A program made the translations under genes and the position numbers. A DNA stretch of 64,000 bases from OLB6 sp964620125 (GTDB lineage: Bacteria; Bacteroidota; Ignavibacteria; Kapaibacteriales; Kapaibacteriaceae), in the NCBI GenBank assembly GCA_964620125.1, contig CAZUGQ010000009.1:1-64000 (forward strand), in the 5' to 3' direction. Below are positions 16,723-26,677 of the stretch, in pieces. The notes under the pieces are model-generated. The model had not been told where the DNA came from, did no database searches, and was given only the letters and a program-made list of their open reading frames with translations. Every line of letters starts with the position of its first letter. Position 1 is the stretch's first letter.

Positions 16723-19700
16723 ATGACGATTACCAACACATGGAAGTCCGCGCTGATAGCATTGCTATTTGTGTTCGGTCTTTCCGTAGGCCAGGTGCGG
16801 GCCGGTCAATTGGCTAAGCCGCGAATACAAGCCGCGCTCGTCTACATGACTGGAGGTCCGATGCTGTTCCATTTCTATCTAAAAAACCTGAATGCCCAAT
16901 ACTCACTGGGTACTGTGTATTGGATTGTTCGCATCTACTGGATGCGAAATAATGCAATGGTGTTCCACACACAGGGAGAAACGGAAGTAAAACAGAGTGA
17001 AGAGGTTAAGGTAGAGCCTACGCCTACATACACTCCAACGGAAGGTGGCGACTATAAGATTGTGGTCGAGGCGAATAGCGAGGCCAACATCAGCGGCGTG
17101 CAGAAGGACTCTGTGGTGGTTTCGGTGATAGAACCTTCGTGCGAAGCACCCGTGCAGCGTTCACCTGGCGGCATGATCGTGCTCACGAAGGGAAACACCA
17201 TTACCTACACTGCTCCTCAGGGTTGCTGTTATGTAATAACACCGTTTATCAACACGGGAGTGTGGTATACACTAACTCCGAGCAGTGTGCAGACGATCAG
17301 CGATGGTCAGAGTGTCACGTTCACTCTTACCGCCAAGGATCCTAAGCCCAATGCATCGGTAGTGGCTTTCGACTGGCGTGAATGCAGCAAAGGCAAGCCA
17401 CGTGGAAAGGACTACATCACCGTGGCACCATACGTGCCCGATTACGACTCCTCATTCACTGGTCCAACGGCATACCCCGGTCTGTTCATTTCCGTATTCG
17501 GCGATCCAGTTTCGACATCAACTGGAAGGTTCGTCTATCAACCACCCACAGACTTCACATTTGCCTCAAGCCCCCTGCTCCATTTCACTCGGAGATACGA
17601 TGGTGGCTTGATGGACGGAGGCTTTGCACCAGGTGCAGGCTTAAACTGGCAGCACAACTACAATTCCATGCTGATTGATCAGGGAACTAGGGTGTATGTG
17701 CAGATGGATGATGGTCGCAGACTTGCATTCGATAAGGTTGGTAGCACTTACATGCTCCGGAATACTGGTATGGCCGGCGATCTGCGTAACCAGGGTGGCG
17801 TGTGGCAGTACACGGACGTTACCCGAAATCTTCAATACTCATTCAATTCGGACGGCAGGCTCATAAAGGTGGATGACGGCCGTACACCGGTAACCATCAC
17901 GTGGGTGGATGGCAACATTGCCACAGCCTCCGATGCACTCGGGCATCAGATCATATTTACTGCCGATACCATGGGGCGCATCACTAACATCACGGATGGT
18001 GAACGAAGTGTTTCTCTTACATATGATGCCAAGGGGCAGGCTACTGGCAAATCCTCCACAGACGGGCGTATTGAGAGTTACGGATATAGCTCCTCTGTCC
18101 CTGGTGAACTAACAACCATAATTGATGCTGCTGGCAAGGTGCTCGTAAGCAACCAATACAATGCCGAAGGTAAGGTTGTGCAGCAGATAGACTCCGAAGG
18201 AAACCTTTGGACTTATGACTACAGCTCCGGCAAGGCCGTGCTAACTGATCCCGACGGCGTAAAGGAAGAACACAACCTTAATGGTTATGGACGGGTAACC
18301 GCTCTCGGACCAGCAGGTAATCAAGTGACGTTTGCCTTTGATGCCAACGGGTACCTGTCAACCACCACCAATGCCGAAGGCGGCGCAACAACTTACACGC
18401 ATCATGTAAGCGGCAAGCCCGCAACCATGGTAACCGCCGACGGCACCACCACATACGAGTACAAACAACGAACTTGGAATGGCGCCACCGTATATGACCT
18501 GGTCAAGGTGACGTATCCAGATATGTCGTTCATGACCATGACGGTGGATACTGCCGGCCGCATAACGGAGTTTGGAAGCTCGGTCGACGGAAGATGGAAA
18601 GTATCGTGGAATGCCCTCGGGAAGGTTGCTTCGATCTCCGATCCTGTTAATCGCGTTACCACATACGAGTACGATGTCAAGGGCCATCTTACCAAGATCA
18701 CCAATCCCAGCGGCGTTACAACCTCCTACACTACCAATGCACGCGGCGAGATCACATCAGTAACGGAACCCGGAAATGCTAAACAGAGCTACGAGCGCGA
18801 CCTGCTTGACCGCTGTACACGGTACTCCAACGAACTGGGGCACATGTGGAATATGGCCTATGCTCCCACAGGCGGTCCAGCATCTGTCACCGATGCGTTA
18901 GGTGGTAGAACGGAGTTCTCCTACCGCGCTGACGGATTGCTCACCTCAGTTGAAGATCCAAGTGGTGCCACCACCACCATTGAGTACACCGATGCAGGAC
19001 GCGTGCGCACCATCCATGATCCGATGAATGCCGCGATGCAGTTCGGCTATAACGATGCAGGCCGACCACAAACGATAACCGACAGAGCAGGTAACACAAC
19101 TCATATCGAAACCGATAGGGATGGAAATGTGACCAGCGTGCAAAGTCCAGAAGGACGTATTACTCGCTATGAGTACGATAACCACGGCAGGATCACCTCC
19201 ATCGAGACAGCCGGAGCTCTGCGAAACACCGTGCAGTACGACAACAGGGGGCGGCCCTCGCGTATGAGTGACCCCAACGGACGTACGGGTAACTACACGT
19301 ACGACGCCCTGGGCAACGTAACCAAACTGAGCTTTAGTCCGGAAGTCGGCAGCGAATACACTTACAATGCGGCTGGCAATCTCATAACGCTCAAGGATGG
19401 CGCAGGGGGCTTGTGGCAGTGGACATACGATGCAGGTGGACGTTGCACATCCGTGAAGGATCCAACGGGTCGTACAACCAGCTACACCTATGATAGTCGT
19501 GACCGTGTGGCCACCACAACTCTTCCCGGTTCGCTGGGCAGTTGTACCTACACCTACGATGCTGCAAACCACCTTACCGGCATTCGGTACAGCGATGGAA
19601 CCAACATCCGGTATAGCTACGACGCCAATGGTAGGATCACCGGCACTAACAACGACACCTGTGCGTACGATGCCGACGGCAACATGGTGATGAGCAACGG

Positions 19701-21369
19701 CATCACGATGAAGTACAATGCCAACGGCTGGCTAACAGAACTCACCTTTGCGCCTGGTAAAACCCTTACCTACATGTACAACCCTGTTGGCAATATTTCG
19801 AACATTAGCGACTGGAATGGCGGAAGCATATCGTACACACATGATGATGACGGACTGCTTACTGGCATTCAGAGATCCAACGGCGTGACCACAGCATACA
19901 CGCGCAACGATGCCGGTCAGGTCACGCGTATTGCCGACGGGTCGGTGGCGACCATTAATCTCGGGTATGGAACAGGCAGCCGGATCACATCAGTAACACG
20001 AACCGGTCATCTCGAACCGGCGCCCGTGAAGGAAACGGTCACAGCCACGTGCGATGCTGGCTCCGTGCATCTGAACTCTGCCCCAGATACTGCGGGCCGT
20101 GCCACCAATGTGGAAGGTTCAACCATGACCTGGAACTCTGCATCGCAGCTTGTACAAGCCAATGGCGCTCTTAATGGCACAGTGACGTATGACGGCTTCG
20201 GCCGACCAATCGCCACAACTATTCTTACTGGTGCATCAATTGTGTGGAACGATGCATTCGGCGAAGGACTGCCGGCCGTGGTGCGTAATCAGTACACTAT
20301 GTACATTGTACCTACACCGGGTGGTACTGTTGCCTATGCGATTGACTCTGCCTCGGGAGACCGGTTCTTCCCTCACTTCGACCATCAGGGGAATACCGTG
20401 CTTCTCACTAACGATAACGGCGATGTAGTCTGCCGAATCTCGTATGCACCATACGGCGAGATCCTGCAATTCGATGGTACTCCGCGTTTGCCATTGTTGT
20501 TCGGTGGCATGGCAGGTGTGATTGCTATCAGCACCAAACTGTTTGCAACACCGGGCAGGATTTACCATGCACCGTCAGGCCGTTTTCTATCGCCCGACCC
20601 TGAACGCAGCACGCATCCGCAACGCGTGAATCCGTTCCAGTATGCCATGTGTGATCCGGTTAACTGGAATGATTGGACGGGGCGTTCACCACAGCGCACC
20701 AGCAGTCGGGCCGACGAAATTGTCGATGCCAGCAATCGCCGTCTGGAAGAAGCCATGCGCAAAACGCAGGAAGAATACGAGGCAAGGGTACGAGCCAATG
20801 AGGAGCGTGCCGCAAGGCGCAGAGCCGAGCGCGAGGCTGCTGAAAAGAGCAGGCGCGATGATCTTGAACGCATCGAGCGCGAACGACAGGAGGAAGAGGA
20901 AGAGCTCCGGCGTGATCGTGAAGCCTTCGATCGGGCGCGCGCCAAGGCCGCCAGTCTCAACGAAACGTACAATCCCCCCCCTTCTCCGCCTACATCACCC
21001 AATCCAGCTCCTGGCACCTTCGGCGGTGGCAGTACGCAACCTGGAGCAACACCAGGTTCTGGAGGTAATACACCCGGTGCAGGTGGTCAGACGCCTGGTA
21101 GCGGCGGAACACGTCTCCGTGGCGGAAATGGGGGCTCAGGAAATAGTGAAGGCAGTGGAAGCCAGGGTGGCAACAGGGGAAGACGCGGTAGCAATGGTGG
21201 CAAAACAAGCAAACCGAGCGATAGCCAACCACTTGGACCAAATGGCACAGGTAGGGGCAACTACAACCCCGCCGTGAAAAAAGGCACTAGTGTGGTAGGG
21301 GCCTTCATCTCAGGGTGGATTGAAGGAATGAGCCCAAGCGAAATCTGGGACTACTATTTCGGTGATTGA
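16723..21369 (+). CDS. Large secreted RHS/YD-repeat protein
   Basis: A 1548-residue protein. The start is ATG 16723, with AGGAG seven bases before and a signal peptide after it (ALIALLFVFGLSVGQVRAG); the open frame extends 120 bases upstream without either. The N-terminal region (to about 270) is probably beta-sandwich. A DUF6531-like entry (VSTSTGRFVYQPPTDF) precedes more than 20 YD repeats of the GNxTxYxYDxxGR type. The RHS core end is GRFLSPDPE and NPFQYAMCDPVN, near residue 1300. After the core comes a highly charged Arg/Glu coiled coil (about 80 residues), a Gly/Ser/Pro-rich linker (about 110) and a 45-residue end (GTSVVGAFISGWIEGM). No known toxin domain, immunity gene or T9SS domain is visible. 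The repeats would form a hollow shell; the cargo is unknown. Confidence 0.85.
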   Translation: MTITNTWKSALIALLFVFGLSVGQVRAGQLAKPRIQAALVYMTGGPMLFHFYLKNLNAQYSLGTVYWIVRIYWMRNNAMVFHTQGETEVKQSEEVKVEPTPTYTPTEGGDYKIVVEANSEANISGVQKDSVVVSVIEPSCEAPVQRSPGGMIVLTKGNTITYTAPQGCCYVITPFINTGVWYTLTPSSVQTISDGQSVTFTLTAKDPKPNASVVAFDWRECSKGKPRGKDYITVAPYVPDYDSSFTGPTAYPGLFISVFGDPVSTSTGRFVYQPPTDFTFASSPLLHFTRRYDGGLMDGGFAPGAGLNWQHNYNSMLIDQGTRVYVQMDDGRRLAFDKVGSTYMLRNTGMAGDLRNQGGVWQYTDVTRNLQYSFNSDGRLIKVDDGRTPVTITWVDGNIATASDALGHQIIFTADTMGRITNITDGERSVSLTYDAKGQATGKSSTDGRIESYGYSSSVPGELTTIIDAAGKVLVSNQYNAEGKVVQQIDSEGNLWTYDYSSGKAVLTDPDGVKEEHNLNGYGRVTALGPAGNQVTFAFDANGYLSTTTNAEGGATTYTHHVSGKPATMVTADGTTTYEYKQRTWNGATVYDLVKVTYPDMSFMTMTVDTAGRITEFGSSVDGRWKVSWNALGKVASISDPVNRVTTYEYDVKGHLTKITNPSGVTTSYTTNARGEITSVTEPGNAKQSYERDLLDRCTRYSNELGHMWNMAYAPTGGPASVTDALGGRTEFSYRADGLLTSVEDPSGATTTIEYTDAGRVRTIHDPMNAAMQFGYNDAGRPQTITDRAGNTTHIETDRDGNVTSVQSPEGRITRYEYDNHGRITSIETAGALRNTVQYDNRGRPSRMSDPNGRTGNYTYDALGNVTKLSFSPEVGSEYTYNAAGNLITLKDGAGGLWQWTYDAGGRCTSVKDPTGRTTSYTYDSRDRVATTTLPGSLGSCTYTYDAANHLTGIRYSDGTNIRYSYDANGRITGTNNDTCAYDADGNMVMSNGITMKYNANGWLTELTFAPGKTLTYMYNPVGNISNISDWNGGSISYTHDDDGLLTGIQRSNGVTTAYTRNDAGQVTRIADGSVATINLGYGTGSRITSVTRTGHLEPAPVKETVTATCDAGSVHLNSAPDTAGRATNVEGSTMTWNSASQLVQANGALNGTVTYDGFGRPIATTILTGASIVWNDAFGEGLPAVVRNQYTMYIVPTPGGTVAYAIDSASGDRFFPHFDHQGNTVLLTNDNGDVVCRISYAPYGEILQFDGTPRLPLLFGGMAGVIAISTKLFATPGRIYHAPSGRFLSPDPERSTHPQRVNPFQYAMCDPVNWNDWTGRSPQRTSSRADEIVDASNRRLEEAMRKTQEEYEARVRANEERAARRRAEREAAEKSRRDDLERIERERQEEEEELRRDREAFDRARAKAASLNETYNPPPSPPTSPNPAPGTFGGGSTQPGATPGSGGNTPGAGGQTPGSGGTRLRGGNGGSGNSEGSGSQGGNRGRRGSNGGKTSKPSDSQPLGPNGTGRGNYNPAVKKGTSVVGAFISGWIEGMSPSEIWDYYFGD

Positions 21370-21442
21370 GAAACTCCTGCTCTCAATCTCCGATCACAGC
21401 CAAACATCACACAACAAAGTCTCACACAAAAAACAACACAAC

Positions 21443-21883
21443 ATGAAAACTCTCATTATCCTCTGCCTGCTGATTACTGCTTCGGCATCAAAAGCGCAGA
21501 CGTACGAATACGATGCTGCCGGACGCCTCATTATTGCCCGGTATGCGAACGGTCTCGAGACACGATATACCTACGATAAGAACGGCAACATCGTTAAATC
21601 TGCAACCGACGTGATCAGTAGTGTGGATGGGAACGATACCAAACCTCAAACCCTCAAGGTGTCTCCACAACCATCCGCCAACGAGATCACCCTCGAAGGG
21701 CTTGATGATGCACCGGTAGTAGTAACGCTCTCAGCAACCAATGGTGAAGAGGTACTGCGACAGACTGCAACGGCGATGGCAGGCAAGGCAGTCATAAACA
21801 TTCAGCATCTCGTACCGGGTGTGTATGCAGCGATTGCTGTTCAGGGCGCAAGAGTGTATACCAGCAAGGTGCTGCTGTACTAG
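21443..21883 (+). CDS. Small YD-repeat protein with T9SS sorting domain
   Basis: A 146-residue secreted protein. ATG 21443 starts a signal peptide (MKTLIILCLLITASASKAQ). Two YD repeats follow at once (YEYDAAGRLIIARYANG and YTYDKNGNIVKS), then a T9SS type A sorting domain (LKVSPQPSANEITLEG to VYTSKVLLY). It is thus little more than two RHS repeats attached to a secretion signal. It begins 73 bases after the large RHS gene, behind an A/C-rich leader, and probably shares its transcript. Its stop codon overlaps the stop codon of the convergent M61 gene in the palindrome CTAG. Function unknown; a partner or cap of the large RHS protein is a guess. Confidence 0.8.
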   Translation: MKTLIILCLLITASASKAQTYEYDAAGRLIIARYANGLETRYTYDKNGNIVKSATDVISSVDGNDTKPQTLKVSPQPSANEITLEGLDDAPVVVTLSATNGEEVLRQTATAMAGKAVINIQHLVPGVYAAIAVQGARVYTSKVLLY

Positions 21884-23724
21884 TCACCAGAGGCTGAGCG
21901 TCCGTACAAAACCAAACGGCGAAAAGCACGCTGGTCGGCTGTAGGGTCGGTTCGTGCCCTGATAACACCCCTGAGGATTTGCGTGGTTCTTACGGGCGGG
22001 GCGGTGAGCTCAATAAGCTTACCGTCCCGCTCTACCGTAACGCTGATGGGATCCGTGCTTTCCGTGTGCCTTAGGCGCTTTAACATCCCTTGGCGGGCTG
22101 GATCAACGTCGGAACCATCAATCTTTCGTAACACATCGCCTGTTACCACTCGGAGCGGGTTCAGTGCTCCAGGTTGAATTCGAATCAGTGAGTCGTTCTG
22201 TTCTTCCACCATAAATCTCACATCAAACGTGAGGATGGTGTCCTGAATAGAATCATGGAACTCCCATCCAATCAACGGTAGGTATTCGGCCAGTGGTACC
22301 GGTTTTGCCGAAGCAATGTGCCGCATGCAATAGTCTCGAACCTTTTCGGAGCTTACGCGCGCGATCTCCTCGAAGAGGTTAGCGTCATCAAAAGGTTTGG
22401 AGGGACCGTAATCGTTCATGAGTTCATAGATCATTTCCAGGACGCCAAGTCGACCGTTGGTTTCCTGCCTTACAATGATGTCCATGACCAGTGCGTTCAA
22501 CGGCCCAACCTCGTAGATGACGGGAAACAGACGCTGATTCTCAGGTTTGAGAACGTTGCGAGAGAACTGCGTGAGTGCAAATGAGTCTGGCAAGTACCGA
22601 AGTGACTTTGCACAATCATTCATCACATTCAGGAACTGCTCTTCTTCGATGTGTTCCGCTCGCAGCCTGGACAGGTGTGCGAAGTATTCAGTAACGCCTT
22701 CATATAGCCACAGGTGTTCACTCATGAGCGGACGCCGGAAGTCAAAAGCATCGATTTCCCGGCTGTGCAGATTGAGCGGCACAAGGATGTGCAGGAACTC
22801 ATGGGCGGCAATCTCCTCTAAACCGACTGGAGTTGGATTGTATCGCCAGAAGTACAAACTGGAGTAGTTGTGTTCCAGTGCACCTTGAGCATACCGCGCC
22901 CTGCGGACGTTGACTGTATCGCCATCCCACAAGTAGATCAAGAATGCATACCGATCAACGGGCATCTTTGGAAGGAACATGCCAACGGCCTGTGTTGCCC
23001 TCCGAAAGGGAATGGAGTAAGCAGGGGCCATCGGTTGGTTAGGCTTAGAACCACAAACGGCAACCAGAATCTGTACTCCATCAACACTGAATGATGTGGT
23101 ATCAGGTCGGCATATCATCACCGGTCCATCAACCAGTTCGTCGTATGTCCTCGCCCTGTACGTCTCGGCAGATTCTGTTCGCCGAACAATTGGCAAAGCG
23201 GTAACAGCAGTGATCCCAGGCTTGTGATGCACGGTTACCGTGTATGGCAGCTGCTGTTTCCCTTCAACATAGCACACCATGCCGCCATGGTTGAAAACGA
23301 ATACGGAGTCGCCTTGAAAACTGGTTCCCGTTGGGTGAAAAATGGACACTCGTTCATCAGCCTCATCAAACGAGTCGTCCAACCAGTAGTCAACCTTTGC
23401 AGTATTCGGCGGCACTACAAACTGGCTGTCCGAGGTCCGACGATGCGCGAGTTCTGCACCTTCTGCATTGAGTGCTTTGAACTCACGCACCATCCGCCAC
23501 CACAGATGCTCCTCGTACGTGCCGGGAACGGTAACCGGAAAAATCACGGTTGATTCTCCAGCAAGGGATGGAAGGGTTATGGTTACTCGAATTCTGTCGA
23601 ACTCGTTGGATTTGGCTTCGATGAATACTGTGTATTCCTCAACGGCTTTGAGTACAGCGGAACAAGCAACGAGGCCGAGTAGAGTGAAACAGGCACGGAT
23701 GCGCCATGGACAACAGTTCATCAT
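21880..23724 (-). CDS. M61-family metallopeptidase with PDZ domain, exported
   Basis: A 614-residue protein related to glycyl aminopeptidases (M61). A signal peptide (ACFTLLGLVACSAVLKA) is followed by a beta-rich N-terminal domain. The thermolysin-like catalytic domain has the zinc motif HEFLH (near residue 305) and a downstream glutamate in LYEGVTEYF. A C-terminal PDZ domain (about 505-590, VVTGDVLRKIDGSDVD) completes the usual M61 layout. It should act in the periplasm or at the cell surface. MM at the start leaves ATG 23724 or 23721. It is convergent with the YD gene (4-base overlap of the stops) and divergent from alaS across a 281-base spacer. Confidence 0.85.
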   Translation of the reverse strand: MMNCCPWRIRACFTLLGLVACSAVLKAVEEYTVFIEAKSNEFDRIRVTITLPSLAGESTVIFPVTVPGTYEEHLWWRMVREFKALNAEGAELAHRRTSDSQFVVPPNTAKVDYWLDDSFDEADERVSIFHPTGTSFQGDSVFVFNHGGMVCYVEGKQQLPYTVTVHHKPGITAVTALPIVRRTESAETYRARTYDELVDGPVMICRPDTTSFSVDGVQILVAVCGSKPNQPMAPAYSIPFRRATQAVGMFLPKMPVDRYAFLIYLWDGDTVNVRRARYAQGALEHNYSSLYFWRYNPTPVGLEEIAAHEFLHILVPLNLHSREIDAFDFRRPLMSEHLWLYEGVTEYFAHLSRLRAEHIEEEQFLNVMNDCAKSLRYLPDSFALTQFSRNVLKPENQRLFPVIYEVGPLNALVMDIIVRQETNGRLGVLEMIYELMNDYGPSKPFDDANLFEEIARVSSEKVRDYCMRHIASAKPVPLAEYLPLIGWEFHDSIQDTILTFDVRFMVEEQNDSLIRIQPGALNPLRVVTGDVLRKIDGSDVDPARQGMLKRLRHTESTDPISVTVERDGKLIELTAPPVRTTQILRGVIRARTDPTADQRAFRRLVLYGRSASGD

Positions 23725-23875
23725 GGAAAATTAACGGTCCCGCAAAAGCGACTAAATACGCGGTTGTTCTGAAATCCTGCCCATGCGGGGGTTGCGGGTG
23801 CCCCGACCAATGGCGCCGTGAAAGCAGACGGCAACGATCGGTTCGTTCGTCATGAGTACGATGATTACCCAAAAG

Positions 23876-23904
23876 TTAGCACCAAAACACACACCGTACT
23901 TTTG
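23876..23904 (+). promoter_or_regulatory. Candidate promoter of alaS: TTAG-N17-TACTTTTG
   Basis: TACTTTTG at 23897-23904 fits the TAnnTTTG box. TTAG at 23876-23879 is a weak -33 element. The leader to alaS would be about 95 bases long. The rest of the 23725-24005 spacer shows nothing I can name. Confidence 0.35.
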
Positions 23905-24005
23905 TGTCCTAGAAATCGAACGATGTTGCAGGCCATCATGAATCCTGACGCCTGTGAATACCCGTTCGAATCCGTTGTTTACTACTGCTTACCTGCACAC
24001 ACCGC

Positions 24006-26549
24006 ATGCTCTGCTCAGACATTCGTTCCTCCTTCCTTGATTTCTTCGCACAACGCGGTCATCGTATCGTGCCCAGTGCACCGGTAATCCCACATGGCGA
24101 TCCAACCTTACTCTTCACGAATGCCGGAATGAATCAGTTCAAGGATGTATTCCTGGGCACCGGAAAACGCGACTACACCCGAGCAGCCGATACACAGAAG
24201 TGTATTCGTGTGAGTGGAAAGCACAATGACCTTGAAGAGGTTGGGCGAGACACCTACCACCATACCTTCTTTGAGATGCTGGGCAACTGGAGCTTTGGCG
24301 ACTACTTCAAAGAAGAAGCCATTGGATGGAGTTGGGAGTTGCTAACCGAGGTGTGGAAACTGGACCCACGACGGTTGCATGCAACAGTGTACCGCACCGA
24401 TGATGAGAGTTATCACATCTGGACGAAGTATCTGCCTCCGGACCATATTCATCGATTCGATGAAAAGGACAACTTCTGGGAAATGGGCGAAACGGGTCCG
24501 TGCGGTCCGTGCACAGAACTTCACTACGACCACACACCTGACCTTGCTGGTGCCAGTCTTGTAAATGCTGGCGATGATCGGGTAATCGAAATCTGGAACA
24601 ACGTTTTCATCCAATACAATCGTAAGCCTGATGGGTCGCTGGAAGACCTGCCTGCAAAACACGTTGACACCGGCATGGGGCTCGAACGTGTAGCTGCCGT
24701 ATTGCAGGGTGTTAGTAGTAACTACGAGATAGACATCTTCCAGCACCTGATTAAACGCACGGAGGAGCTAAGTGGTAAGCAGTATGCTGCTGACCTCGAC
24801 AATTCCGACGGCATTGCGATGAGGGTGATAGCCGATCATGTGCGCACGCTCTCCTTTGCAATCGCTGATGGTGCGATGCCTGGCAATGAAGGACGTGGGT
24901 ATGTGCTCCGACGAATCCTCCGAAGAGCAGCCCGATATGCTCGCAACCTTGGCTTCACGGAACCCGTGTTGTGGCAACATGTGGATGCACTTGTGCAAGT
25001 GATGGGAACGGCATTCCCAGAAATCGTACAACACCAGGACTTAATTAAAAAGGTGATTCGTGCCGAGGAAGACCAGTTCCTTGTCACACTCGATAATGGT
25101 CGTGTAGAGCTTGCAGCAGCGGCGCGAACTGTTGCGAATGGTACTCTACCCGGAGCCGTTGCATTCAGATTGTATGACACGTTCGGTTTTCCGCTTGATC
25201 TTACTGACCTTATAGCTCGTGAGGAGTACGGTCTAAACGTAGACCATGAAGGTTTCGAAGCACTGCTTGCCGAACAGCGAGAACGATCCCGTGCTGCTCG
25301 AAGGGCACACGTACAGGATGTTGAAAGTATCAATCTTGGATTGAGTACAGCCTTTACTGGCTATGAGTCGCACGAGTGGGAAAGCCCCCTGCTTCATGTG
25401 CAGAATAACGAAGTCGTGCTTGCTGCTACACCCTTTTATGTAGAAATGGGCGGGCAGGTGAGTGACACGGGCGAGCTGATGATAGGGGGCTCGCGGTATG
25501 TTGTGGATGATGTTCGCAAGGTTGGTGATGCGATCGTGCATCTGTGCGAAACGGAGGTAGATGCGGCCGTTGGTGATTTGGCTATCGCACGCATTGATGT
25601 AGAGCGCCGACGCGAGATAGAACGTGAACACAGTGCCACACACCTGCTTCACGAAGCGCTTCGCAGAGTGCTTGGAACGCATGTTCAACAAAGTGGTTCA
25701 CTGGTTGCACCGGACCACTTGCGCTTTGACTTCTCGCACTTTGAGCGTGTTCGAGAAGATGAACTTCGTGCGATCGAAGATCTCGTGAACGAGAAGATAT
25801 TTGCCTCCATACCCGTGCATACCGAGGAACTCCCCATCGAGAAAGCACGAACCGTGCCTGGCGTGAAGATGTTCTTTGGTGACAAGTATGGCGACACCGT
25901 GCGTGTGGTATTCATTGATCCAGACTTCAGTGCAGAGTTCTGTGGTGGTACTCATGTGCGCAACACCAGCCAGATAGGCTTGTTCAAGATCATCAGTGAG
26001 GGGTCGGTCGCTGCAGGAGTGCGTCGCATCGAGGCCATTGCTGGCCGTGCAATGCCACGATGGATTGCTGAGCAGCTACGCAGGGAGATGCACCGTGCTA
26101 CCGAAGCCGAGCAACTCAACGATCGGATTCGATTGCTAGAGCGAGAACTCCAGCAATTCCGTACTCAGCAGTTGAAACAGAACATCCCCAACCTCATTGC
26201 CAATGCCACAGTGAAGGAACTGCCAGGGGGCTTGACCATTCGCGTTGTTGCCGGCCGCATTGATGTAGAAGATGCCGACCAACTCAAGGATCTTGGCGAT
26301 GAACTTCGGGCACAGCTACGGTCAGGTGGTGTAGGTTTGCTCGGATCTGTGACTGCAGGTAAGGTGTTGTTGGTGTGTGTGGTTACGGACGACGTCACAA
26401 AACACCTCTCCGCCGGCACATTGGTAGGTGCAGTAGCAAAGCAGCTTGGCGGTGGCGGTGGTGGCAAACCCCACATGGCCACAGCCGGCGGCAAGGATGT
26501 AAGCAAACTGCACAATGCACTCACGACCTTCCACTCATTATTAGGGTGA
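24006..26549 (+). CDS. alaS: Alanine--tRNA ligase
   Basis: AlaRS charges tRNA-Ala and edits mischarged Ser and Gly. The N-terminal catalytic domain shows RSSFLDFFAQRGHRIVPSAP, TLLFTNAGMNQFKD and the class II motif 3 region GYVLRRILRRAAR. The editing domain has HSATHLLHEALRR and CGGTH, whose His and Cys bind zinc. The C-terminal DHHA1-like domain ends with the Gly-rich GGGGGGKPHMATAGG. The 847 residues are near the family norm of about 870. The ATG at 24006 gives the expected N-terminus. AGGGGGCT motifs lie at 25384 (minus), 25494 and 26225. Confidence 0.97.
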   Translation: MLCSDIRSSFLDFFAQRGHRIVPSAPVIPHGDPTLLFTNAGMNQFKDVFLGTGKRDYTRAADTQKCIRVSGKHNDLEEVGRDTYHHTFFEMLGNWSFGDYFKEEAIGWSWELLTEVWKLDPRRLHATVYRTDDESYHIWTKYLPPDHIHRFDEKDNFWEMGETGPCGPCTELHYDHTPDLAGASLVNAGDDRVIEIWNNVFIQYNRKPDGSLEDLPAKHVDTGMGLERVAAVLQGVSSNYEIDIFQHLIKRTEELSGKQYAADLDNSDGIAMRVIADHVRTLSFAIADGAMPGNEGRGYVLRRILRRAARYARNLGFTEPVLWQHVDALVQVMGTAFPEIVQHQDLIKKVIRAEEDQFLVTLDNGRVELAAAARTVANGTLPGAVAFRLYDTFGFPLDLTDLIAREEYGLNVDHEGFEALLAEQRERSRAARRAHVQDVESINLGLSTAFTGYESHEWESPLLHVQNNEVVLAATPFYVEMGGQVSDTGELMIGGSRYVVDDVRKVGDAIVHLCETEVDAAVGDLAIARIDVERRREIEREHSATHLLHEALRRVLGTHVQQSGSLVAPDHLRFDFSHFERVREDELRAIEDLVNEKIFASIPVHTEELPIEKARTVPGVKMFFGDKYGDTVRVVFIDPDFSAEFCGGTHVRNTSQIGLFKIISEGSVAAGVRRIEAIAGRAMPRWIAEQLRREMHRATEAEQLNDRIRLLERELQQFRTQQLKQNIPNLIANATVKELPGGLTIRVVAGRIDVEDADQLKDLGDELRAQLRSGGVGLLGSVTAGKVLLVCVVTDDVTKHLSAGTLVGAVAKQLGGGGGGKPHMATAGGKDVSKLHNALTTFHSLLG

Positions 26550-26573
26550 GCGATGATCTGGCAGTCGAGGACC

Positions 26574-26661
26574 CCCGTACTCCCGTACTCCCGTACTCCC
26601 GTACTCCCGTAATCCCGTAATCCCGTAATCCAGTAACCCAGTAATCCAGTAACCCCGTCCT
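26574..26661. repeat. Tandem array of eleven 8-base units, CCCGTACT type
   Basis: Exact order: four CCCGTACT, three CCCGTAAT, CCAGTAAC, CCAGTAAT, CCAGTAAC and CCCGTCCT. Blocks of identical variants next to each other point to stepwise duplication. The array occupies most of the 128-base spacer between alaS and the DUF3127 gene, ending 16 bases before the latter's start codon, so it lies in its leader. Confidence 0.9.
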
Positions 26662-26677
26662 CCCCACAGGTTCTCCC

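Noticed and set aside
20690..21017. Minus-strand frame rich in Arg and Ser within the RHS gene
   Set aside because: It is the antisense of the Arg/Glu coiled-coil codons, a typical shadow of a biased sequence.
23725..23837. A 37-codon minus-strand frame (start TTG) ending at the M61 start, with tidy composition (GAPATPAWAGFQNN)
   Set aside because: It has no ATG, no ribosome-binding site and no known relative; too short to call.
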